DNA of 64,000 bases from Nannocystis punicea (GTDB taxonomy: Bacteria > Myxococcota_A > Polyangia > Nannocystales > Nannocystaceae). Under the pieces are notes generated by a model. The model was not told the origin of the DNA and did no database searches. It saw only the letters and a program-made list of their open reading frames with translations. The translations under genes were made by a program, and so were the position numbers. Numbering within the stretch: position 1 is the stretch's first letter; every line of letters begins with the position of its first letter. Positions 57,962-64,000 of this stretch are shown here, piece after piece. The stretch is taken from positions 6,820,001 through 6,884,000 of the forward strand of contig NZ_CP114040.1 in NCBI RefSeq assembly GCF_026965555.1, in the 5' to 3' direction.

Positions 57962-59643
57962 TCACTGTCGCCCTGACGGGACCGCGGCTGCGCGATGCTC
58001 TGGCGGAAGCTCCCGGTCTCCCCGGTCTTCCACGCCGGCTCCTCCTGCAGCGGCACGTTGCCGGCGTCGTCGACGTCCGTGCCGTGATGCGTGTGCTGCG
58101 TCCACACCGCGCGCGCCCCCGGCGAGCCCGGGCCGCGTCCGGGGCGGTACGTGTACACGCCCTTGCGCGGCGCGAAGTCCGGGTCGGCCGCGTCGCAGTC
58201 GAGGTTGCTCCTCGCGTCGCTCAGATTGGCGATCACCAGCACCTCCGCCGTCGCGTCGCCGTCGAGGTCGGCGATCACGGGATATTCGTGGATCGTCCCG
58301 CTCGAGCTGGAGATCGCCATGCGCACCGTCCCGTCGGCCCCGTCGATCAATCGGAACGCGCACTCGTCCTGGTGCGCCAGCTCGAGCCGGCCGTCGCCGT
58401 CGAAGTCGAACACCGACGCGCTGTTGCTCGCCGACGACCTGTCCTGCGTCTTGAGCACCCAGCGGGCGTACATCGCCCCGGGCGCAGGCTCGAGGGCGTC
58501 CGACTTCACGACCTCCTCCCCGGGCCGCGCGAAGTCGTAGACCGCGTAATTCGTGCCGCCGCTGACGCCGACCTCGAGCCGGCCGTCGCCGTCGAAGTCG
58601 GCGATCGTGGCCGGGCCGCCGAGGTCCCCGCCCTTGATGGGGATCGGCTGCGTGCGCTTGCTGTCGTCCTCCGCGCACGCCTCGCCCGTCGCATCGACCC
58701 CGCACCACAGCATCCCGGTCGAGCCGTCGATCACGCGGATCTCCGGCCACGCCGTCAGCACCACCTCCGGCGTGCCGTTGCCGTCGAGGTCCGCCACCGC
58801 CGGATAGCCGTCGTTGCCGCGGCCGCTCGTGTTCTGCCACATCAGCGACACAGTCACCTGCGGCGGGTCGCCGGCGACCCACGTCACGCGCCATGCCTCT
58901 CGCCCGCTCACGATCTCGGGCGCGCCGTCGCCGTCGAGGTCCGCCACGGTCGCCAGGCTCCCGGGGTAAATCAACGTCCCGTCGTTCTTCGGCACCCCGG
59001 CCTCCGCGCCGAACCCCGGCTCGTTCCACACCACCCGCCCGTCGTGATCGAGGATCGCCGCGCCGATCACGATCTCCGCCTGCGGATCGTCGTCGAAGTT
59101 CGCCACCGCCGGCGCCCCGTTGTCGAATCGGAACCCCGCGACCTCGCCCTCGGGCAGGTGCGACGTCCACAGCGGCCTGCCCGTGCCGTCGACCGCGTGA
59201 ATCGGCGCCTGCGAGTCGGGTCCCTCGATTCGTCCGGCGTACACGATGTCGGGCAGCTGGTCGCCCGAAACGTCGGCGAGCGCGACCGTGGCGCGAGGAT
59301 TCGAGCCGAATCGGCCCTGGACCGGATCGTGCGTGATGTGCCACTTCTCGGCCCCCGTCGCGCCGTCGAGCAGCACGATTTCGCCGGCCTTGCCGCCCCA
59401 CGGACCCGCGTTGACCACCACATCGGTGAGCCCGTCGCCGTCGACATCGGCGACGAGCGGCAGCGACAGCACCTCACGCTCCGTCCATTCCCACACGGGC
59501 GCGTCGGACAGCTCCTCCTCGCAAGCGACCGGTTCATCGCACCCGCCCTCCTCGCAAGCGATCGAATCATTGCAGCCGGGCGCGGCGATCACGAGCCAGC
59601 CGGGACCGACGAACGCAGCGACCACCGCGACGGAGGACTTCAT
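57952..59643 (-). CDS. FG-GAP/VCBS-repeat lipoprotein
   Basis: 563 aa. The ATG at 59643 gives MKSSVAVVAAFVGPGWLVIA with Cys after AAPG; the upstream frame extension is rejected. The mature protein is a seven-bladed-type propeller of FG-GAP/VCBS repeats with calcium-binding loops: ADVDGDGLTDVVVN, ADVSGDQLPDIVYAG, ADLDGDGAPEIVSG, ADLDGNGTPEVVLT, ADFDGDGRLEVGVSG, FDFDGDGRLELAH and ADLDGDATAEVLVIA. Surface-exposed, possibly adhesive or a scaffold. The last 40 codons and the 3' flank are copied at 53310-53443. Confidence 0.9.
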   Translation of the reverse strand: MKSSVAVVAAFVGPGWLVIAAPGCNDSIACEEGGCDEPVACEEELSDAPVWEWTEREVLSLPLVADVDGDGLTDVVVNAGPWGGKAGEIVLLDGATGAEKWHITHDPVQGRFGSNPRATVALADVSGDQLPDIVYAGRIEGPDSQAPIHAVDGTGRPLWTSHLPEGEVAGFRFDNGAPAVANFDDDPQAEIVIGAAILDHDGRVVWNEPGFGAEAGVPKNDGTLIYPGSLATVADLDGDGAPEIVSGREAWRVTWVAGDPPQVTVSLMWQNTSGRGNDGYPAVADLDGNGTPEVVLTAWPEIRVIDGSTGMLWCGVDATGEACAEDDSKRTQPIPIKGGDLGGPATIADFDGDGRLEVGVSGGTNYAVYDFARPGEEVVKSDALEPAPGAMYARWVLKTQDRSSASNSASVFDFDGDGRLELAHQDECAFRLIDGADGTVRMAISSSSGTIHEYPVIADLDGDATAEVLVIANLSDARSNLDCDAADPDFAPRKGVYTYRPGRGPGSPGARAVWTQHTHHGTDVDDAGNVPLQEEPAWKTGETGSFRQSIAQPRSRQGDSDCP

Positions 59644-60129
59644 CACACCGAGGATGAGCGACGCGCGGCCTCCAGGCAAACGACCGCGCATCTGTCCGCT
59701 TCGGGCTGCGCGACTCTCGGCGAACGGTGTGGTTGCGCTCGACATCCACAGGAGAAGTTGCCGTCGCCGCGGAAAAAATTGGCGGAGGCAGACGAATTTT
59801 CGCGCGCTACCCGACCGCCGTCGAGCTGCATGAGGGACCTACCTCGGCGGGGAGCCGCCGGGCAGGCCTCGCCCGGACGGCCCGGATCGAAGGCCGGGCA
59901 GCCTCCCGGCCCGGCTCGACGCATGCGGTCGAGAACGGCTCGCAGGCGGTCGTCGGCGCGCCGCAGCCGCCGCCCGGGAGCGCGGAGCCGACCGCCTTCG
60001 AAGGCGCGAAAACAGCCCGATGTTTTTTCGGATCGCAAGCGGGGGGTCGCGGCTCTTCACCCTGCGTCGAGCGAGACGCAGCGACCGGCGCGGCCGCTCC
60101 AACCCTCATCACCGATTCAAGGCGCAATC
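59644..60129. other. Divergent intergenic region
   Basis: About 490 bp between the FG-GAP gene (minus) and the lipase gene (plus). Frames are Arg/Pro-rich shadows. A weak A/T-rich patch (GCGAAAACAGCCCGATGTTT) near 60006 might belong to a promoter. No gene recognised. Confidence 0.35.
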
Positions 60130-61395
60130 ATGTTTCCGACTCCCATCACCACCCCGACTCAGATCCAGACCTTCGCGCTGACGCAGTTCGCCGCCGCCGC
60201 CCAGGGTCAGTCGAACCAGGATCTCGGCCCCGCGGCGTCCCAGCAGATCACCGCGGCCCTCGGCAACGCGGCCTCGACCATTGGTCAATGGCGGATCGTC
60301 TGGGGCCCCGCCGTGCTGTCGATGGGCAATCCGCCGTACAGCGTGAACCTCATGTACGTCGTGCAGAACGTCGCCCAGCCGTCGCAGTACGTGATCGCCA
60401 TCGCCGGCACCAACTTCAGTTCGCTGATCGATTCGGTCATCGAGGACTTGTTCGTGTTCTCGCAGTTGCCCTGGGCCTTCAACCAGCTCGCGGTCGGGGC
60501 CAAGATCTCGCTCGGCGCGGCGATCGGCCTGCTCAATCTGCAGAACATGAGGCCCGACGCCGAGCTGCCCGGCGGGGGCAGCTCTCTGGTCGATTTCCTC
60601 CGGACCATCGTCGACCAGAAGGTGCACATCACCGTCGCCGGCCACAGCCTCGGCGGCGCGCTCGCGCCGGTGGTCGCGCTGTGGCTCGCCGACACTGCGC
60701 AGAGCGGGCTGCTCCCCTGGGATCCGCAGCGGAACGCGACGATCGGCGTGGACACGTTCGCCGGTCCGACCCCCGGCAACCTCGCGTTCTCGCTGTACGC
60801 GGGCATCCGGTTCGGCAAGCGGCTCCGGCCCGTCTACAACACCCTCGATGTCGTCCCGCACGCGTGGCAAGAGTTCGGTGAGCCGTCGCTGTCCGAGCTC
60901 TTCTCCATCTACGCGCCCGACATCGCGCCCAAGATCGACCTCTCCTACGCCGCGCTGGCGGTGCTCATCGGCGCGTTCCAGCTGCTCGCCGCGAAGGGCG
61001 GCTATACGCCGCTGCCCAACCTCGCGCCGATCCCGGGCACGTACAACACGGCGGTCTACCAGGGCCAGAAGCTCGACGCCTTCCACAAGTTCCTGCTCCA
61101 GGTCGGGTACCAGCACATCAACGGATACTACGACGCCTTCGGCTACAACGCCGATTGGATGCCGAAGCAGCTGAAGCCGATCAGCCTCTCGCAGGATCTC
61201 TCGAACCTCGCCAGCAACTCCGCGACGGCCCAGGACTTCGTGCAGGCGCTGCAGACCCGCCAGCCGAAGCAGATCCAGGTGGGCGGCGTCGTCGTCAACG
61301 CCCCGCGGGGCCCGGACGACCCGCAGACCGCCCGCGTCGTCTCGATGGTCCAGGCCGCCCTCGCCGCGCAGGCGGGCGTGTCTGCCGCGCAGTGA
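60130..61395 (+). CDS. Class-3 lipase-like alpha/beta hydrolase
   Basis: 421 aa. ATG at 60130; the long in-frame extension upstream is non-coding. No signal peptide. The nucleophile elbow VHITVAGHSLGGALAPVVAL (GHSLG) is typical of class-3 lipases, with strand YVIAIAGTNFSSLIDSV before it and the usual IGVDTFAGPTPGN and VYNTLDVVPHAW after it, the last supplying the catalytic Asp/His region. It likely hydrolyses acylglycerols or other esters. The C-terminus is Gln/Ala-rich. A strong hairpin follows the stop. Confidence 0.88.
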   Translation: MFPTPITTPTQIQTFALTQFAAAAQGQSNQDLGPAASQQITAALGNAASTIGQWRIVWGPAVLSMGNPPYSVNLMYVVQNVAQPSQYVIAIAGTNFSSLIDSVIEDLFVFSQLPWAFNQLAVGAKISLGAAIGLLNLQNMRPDAELPGGGSSLVDFLRTIVDQKVHITVAGHSLGGALAPVVALWLADTAQSGLLPWDPQRNATIGVDTFAGPTPGNLAFSLYAGIRFGKRLRPVYNTLDVVPHAWQEFGEPSLSELFSIYAPDIAPKIDLSYAALAVLIGAFQLLAAKGGYTPLPNLAPIPGTYNTAVYQGQKLDAFHKFLLQVGYQHINGYYDAFGYNADWMPKQLKPISLSQDLSNLASNSATAQDFVQALQTRQPKQIQVGGVVVNAPRGPDDPQTARVVSMVQAALAAQAGVSAAQ

Positions 61396-61406
61396 CCCCC
61401 GCCGCC

Positions 61407-61427
61407 CCGCCCCCTCGTCGGGGGCGG
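61407..61427 (+). terminator. Strong hairpin after the lipase
   Basis: CCGCCCCC-TCGTC-GGGGGCGG, a perfect 8-bp GC stem 12 nt after the stop codon. Confidence 0.7.
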
Positions 61428-61866
61428 CCGGCACACTCTTTCAGCCCGCCGCGAGCCGCGAGCGGGCCGCGAGGGCGAGCATTCCGAGCACCCGGAATTG
61501 CTCGCCCTCGAGCTCGTCGTATCGGCTGAAGCATCGCGCGCGCGCGGCCATGGTGTGTGGATTCAGGTCCGCGATCCGCAACCGTGACTCGTCCCTCGGC
61601 GTCCTCATATCGTTCGGTGTCCTCGATCCTTCGTCGCAGTTCCTCGCCTCGCTCCCGCACGCCAGGTGCATTCGCCCGGGCCAGCGACACGAGCGGGTGA
61701 GTGAGCGGCGCGCGGGGCGAGTCGCATCGCTGCGAATGCGCCTCGCACGGCTGCGACGGCGACCCGGGCCCGCGATGCGTACACTGGCCGCGTGCACTGA
61801 CAGGCCCGCCTGTGAGTGAACGTGGCTCGTCGAGCTCGGCGCGCCAGCCTTCACGAGGAACCAACC
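61428..61866. other. Intergenic region with minus-strand coding scraps
   Basis: Two short minus-strand runs look protein-like (SRYDELEGEQFRVLGMLALA near 61450-61530; GVRERGEELRRRIEDTERYE near 61590-61660) but lie in different frames and have no start. Probably a decayed gene; family unknown. It also carries the upstream region of the gene at 61867. Confidence 0.35.
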
Positions 61867-62082
61867 ATGAAGAAGCTTGCATTCATTCTGTCCGTCGCCG
61901 TCGGCATCCTCATCGCCAACACAGCCCTCGCCGCCCAGCCCACCAAGGCCTGCACCGCCAGCAACGAGGGGGAGCTCGTGACCACGTGGAACAAGGCCCA
62001 CACCCGCTCGGAGACCTACCTCTGCAGCTCCGGCTGGCAGTTGATCCGGGTCTGCGCCAACGGCGTCTGCGAAGACTACTGA
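61867..62082 (+). CDS. Small secreted four-cysteine protein
   Basis: 71 aa. ATG at 61867 with GAGGAA about 7 nt upstream. Signal peptide MKKLAFILSVAVGILIANTA, cleavage near ALAA. The 48-residue mature part has four cysteines (KACTASNEGE, YLCSSGWQLIRVCANGVCED), probably two disulfides, and an aromatic-basic middle (TTWNKAHTRSETY). It is not a paralogue of the six-Cys peptides at 15662/16119: neither spacing nor tail is shared. Function unknown. Confidence 0.82.
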   Translation: MKKLAFILSVAVGILIANTALAAQPTKACTASNEGELVTTWNKAHTRSETYLCSSGWQLIRVCANGVCEDY

Positions 62083-62086
62083 GGCG

Positions 62087-62326
62087 TCATTCGCCGCCCG
62101 GAATCGGCGCCGCGCTGGTGGCACCCGATGGCGCCCGGTCGTTCGGCTCCGGGCCTCCTGCGGTCGTCAGGTGGGGAGACCCGTCCTTGTCGCCGGCGAC
62201 GACGAGCGCGGGCGTCGTCGAGAAGTCGAGGGTCGAGAAGAATGGGTCGTGCTCGGCCGCGTACGGGCTGAGGGCGTCGCCTCTGGCGGGCGCGGCGAGC
62301 AGCACGCCCGCCAGGATCCGCGGCTC
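62087..62326 (-). pseudogene. C-terminal remnant of an alpha/beta hydrolase
   Basis: The minus strand reads EPRILAGVLLAAPARGDALS, then PYAAEHDPFFSTLDFSTTPA and LVVAGDKDGSPHLTTAGGPE, typical of the last third of alpha/beta hydrolases (HDPFF and VVAGDKD-SPHLT). There is no N-terminal part or start codon. The divergent AraC-type regulator just upstream may once have controlled it. Confidence 0.7.
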
Positions 62327-62439
62327 ATGGCGCCTTGGTAGCTCCCGCCACCGCCCTCCGATTGGAAGGATCGGACATTTTCGCCGCGAGCGCGCCGCGC
62401 CGGCTTGAACGATCGCCGTCGGCGCGCAAGACTACGTGG

Positions 62440-63258
62440 GTGCCGCCCACGCTGGACGCTGCCGCCGCGACGTTCTCCCTCTCGCGCTTCATCGAGGACG
62501 TCCACGTGCTCGTGCCGGCCGCCGGAAGCGCTCGCTACGACCGGCTGCCCGACGGCAGAACGACCCTCGTCTTCCGCGTGATCGAGGAGGGTCGGACGGG
62601 CGACGTGTCCGTCGTGGGGCCGCGAATGCGGGCGCTGTTCAAGAACCCCACCGGCATCGCGCGGGCGATCGTCCTGCAGTTCAAGCCAGGTTGGTCGCTG
62701 CCGCTCCTCGGCGTCGCAGCGAGCGCGCTCGCGGATCGGATCGTCGCGCTGGAAGACCTCTGGGGCCGCCCGGGCAGCGATCTTTGCCTCGATCTCCTCG
62801 CCACGCGGACCCTGCCGCAGATGGTCGACCGGGTCTCCCGCGCGATCGCGGCTCGGACCCACCGCACCTTCGAACCGTCCTCGGCCCGGCTCGCGCGCCG
62901 CGCGGTGCACCTGTTCGAACGAGGCGAGGCTCGGGTCGAGAGCGTGGCGGAGCGGCTCGGCGTCACTGCGCGACACCTCCGCCGCGCCTTCACCGAGAGC
63001 GTCGGCATCGGCCCGAAGGACTTCGCGCGGACGGTCCGCCTGCAGCGCGCAGTGCGGCTGGCGGCGACGTCGCAGGACTGGGCGCGCATCGCCGCAGACG
63101 CGGGCTATTACGACCAGGCGCACTTCATCACCGACTTCCGGGAGCTCGTCGGCCTCACCCCGGGCGCCTTCCTGAAGCGTGTCGGCGATCGCGGTCGGTT
63201 CGACCCCGGACCACGCGGCGAGGACGGCGGATCGGTCACAATCCACGCAGCTGGGTGA
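62440..63258 (+). CDS. AraC-family transcriptional regulator
   Basis: 272 aa from GTG at 62440; TTG at 62335 gives a longer, low-quality N-terminus. The N-terminal domain (SRFIEDVHVLVPAAGSARYD, LPDGRTTLVFRV, AIVLQFKPGWSLPLLGV) matches the DUF6597-type effector domain. The C-terminal double helix-turn-helix is ARVESVAERLGVTARHLRRA and WARIAADAGYYDQAHFITDF, ending RELVGLTPGAFLK. Its stop overlaps the end of the converging TPR-like gene by 23 bp. The probable former target, a hydrolase, survives only as a fragment next door. Confidence 0.85.
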   Translation: MPPTLDAAAATFSLSRFIEDVHVLVPAAGSARYDRLPDGRTTLVFRVIEEGRTGDVSVVGPRMRALFKNPTGIARAIVLQFKPGWSLPLLGVAASALADRIVALEDLWGRPGSDLCLDLLATRTLPQMVDRVSRAIAARTHRTFEPSSARLARRAVHLFERGEARVESVAERLGVTARHLRRAFTESVGIGPKDFARTVRLQRAVRLAATSQDWARIAADAGYYDQAHFITDFRELVGLTPGAFLKRVGDRGRFDPGPRGEDGGSVTIHAAG

Positions 63259-63979
63259 TTCGTGCGCTCGTGCGCTCCAGCAGTTCGGCGCTATCGAGGC
63301 GCGTGACCGCGAGGTCCGCCGCGCGGGCGAGATCCGCCAGGGCGCCCTCGCTGTCGCCGCGCGCGAGCCGGGCCTCGGCGCGTAGCTCGAGCACGTGCGC
63401 GACCGTACTCCACACCTCGTACAGCGTGAACAGTCGATCCGCCTCGGCGCTCGCCTGCTCGTGCCCGGGCGCCTCGACGAGCACGTCGAACCACGCGTAG
63501 GCCGCCTCGACGGAGTCGTGCGGCTCGCACGAGCGCGCGATGTCGACGAGCACGGCGACGCGTGCGTCGGCGGTCTTCGCCCGGGCCAGCCGCCGCTGCT
63601 GCACCTGGCCCGCGCGCTCGCGGTTGCCGGCGCGAGCACACGCGCCCTCGAGGGCCGCGAGCGCGGCGGGATCGTGGTCGACGAGCGTGAGCGCCGCGTC
63701 GACGGCCTCCTCGGAGCGCAGCCCGTCGAAGGTGGCGAGTACGTCGGCGTGCGCGACGACGATCTCGACCGCGCGGCGCTGCACGGCGGGCTGCGCGGCC
63801 AGCACGTGGCGGTTGCGTGCCACGTCGACGAGCAGGAGGTTCGCGCACCAGCCGAAGAAATCGCTGGCGAGGCGCTCGACGGCGATCGGTACGAGCAGCG
63901 AGCGCTCGTCGTCGGTCGGACTCTGGCTGAGCAGCATCTCGATCTGTGCCACGTCGAGCGAGCCCGCCGGCGCGCTCAT
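63236..63979 (-). CDS. TPR-like helical protein, possibly partial
   Basis: 247 aa, almost all helical and Ala/Leu/Arg/Glu-rich, with repeat-like units (ALEGACARAGNRERAGQVQQ, EADRLFTLYEVWSTVAHVLE, ALADLARAADLAVTRL). A TPR/SEL-type scaffold is likely. The ATG at 63979 is the first start inside the window but the frame is open to the edge, so the true start may lie beyond. No membrane segment. Function unknown. Confidence 0.65.
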   Translation of the reverse strand: MSAPAGSLDVAQIEMLLSQSPTDDERSLLVPIAVERLASDFFGWCANLLLVDVARNRHVLAAQPAVQRRAVEIVVAHADVLATFDGLRSEEAVDAALTLVDHDPAALAALEGACARAGNRERAGQVQQRRLARAKTADARVAVLVDIARSCEPHDSVEAAYAWFDVLVEAPGHEQASAEADRLFTLYEVWSTVAHVLELRAEARLARGDSEGALADLARAADLAVTRLDSAELLERTSARITQLRGL

Positions 63980-64000
63980 CGCCCGCGAGTAACGGGCGGT

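Noticed and set aside
57746..57976. Frame starting at a GTG overlapping the DJ-1 stop
   Set aside because: Its 77 codons read as low-complexity residues and run into the duplicated 3' region of the FG-GAP gene; no protein-like pattern.
58084..60129. Long in-frame upstream extension of the lipase gene
   Set aside because: It is antisense to the FG-GAP gene and then crosses a non-coding region; the lipase family begins near the ATG at 60130.
1..64000. tRNA, rRNA, tmRNA, riboswitches, insertion sequences, prophage, origins
   Set aside because: I looked for conserved rRNA/tRNA segments, terminal inverted repeats with transposase frames and phage genes and found none that could be supported.

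Overview
The window looks like chromosome of a large-genome, very high-GC myxobacterium, most likely of the Nannocystis/Plesiocystis type (inference). The basis is codon use with G or C at almost every third position, many secreted lipoproteins whose lipobox Cys is followed by a Ser/Thr/Gly/Asp-rich linker, and families expanded in that group: 11 Cys-rich DUF4215-type repeats in one protein, RCC1, thrombospondin type 3, SBBP and FG-GAP repeat proteins, eukaryote-like Ser/Thr kinases, an FHA protein and hybrid histidine kinases. I see no rRNA, tRNA, CRISPR array or recognisable insertion sequence.

Layout. 1-10.2 kb: surface lipoproteins (endostatin-like/Cys-rich, thrombospondin 3, RCC1) with hypothetical proteins. 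10.2-13.4 kb: a Ser/Thr kinase whose linker holds an array of palindromic 36-bp repeats, followed by an FHA protein. 14.2-16.4 kb: a small island with a membrane-anchored hypothetical protein, a thioredoxin-like CPAS protein and two tandem, nearly identical cassettes for secreted six-cysteine peptides; this is the most novel-looking locus. 16.5-24.7 kb: a di-haem cytochrome lipoprotein, a PQQ-type propeller, a 2.1-kb tandem duplication of an SBBP-propeller gene with its upstream region, and decayed lipoprotein/propeller remnants. 24.8-29.2 kb: a PAS hybrid kinase and a right-handed beta-helix lipoprotein. 29.2-35.8 kb: a metallopeptidase-like protein, a patatin, then a minus-strand group of TPR Ser/Thr kinase, small protein, ECF sigma factor and a frameshifted PixA-like gene. 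36-43 kb: a Dabb/HxlR divergent pair, a YezG-like orphan, a membrane PQQ propeller, a thrombospondin 3 lipoprotein and CsbD. 43-49.3 kb: a tightly coupled four-gene signalling operon (CHASE3-GAF-hybrid kinase, CheR, CheB, REC-HK-REC). 49.4-64 kb: a serine hydrolase, lipoproteins, an MbnP/MbnH metal-protein pair with a third lipoprotein, an AraC/DJ-1 divergent pair with triplicated 16-bp sites, an FG-GAP lipoprotein whose 3' end is copied elsewhere, a class-3 lipase, a small secreted protein, an AraC regulator facing a hydrolase remnant, and a TPR-like protein at the edge.

How it fits together. The window is dominated by envelope/surface proteins and signalling. Several pairs are translationally coupled (TGATG or ATGA overlaps), which supports functional partnership: thrombospondin 3/RCC1, MbnP/MbnH, and the hybrid-kinase/CheR/CheB/REC-HK operon. 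Gene decay and local duplication are common: SBBP genes, peptide cassettes, the FG-GAP 3' fragment, propeller remnants and a hydrolase remnant. All family assignments come from motifs read by eye; no database search was run.
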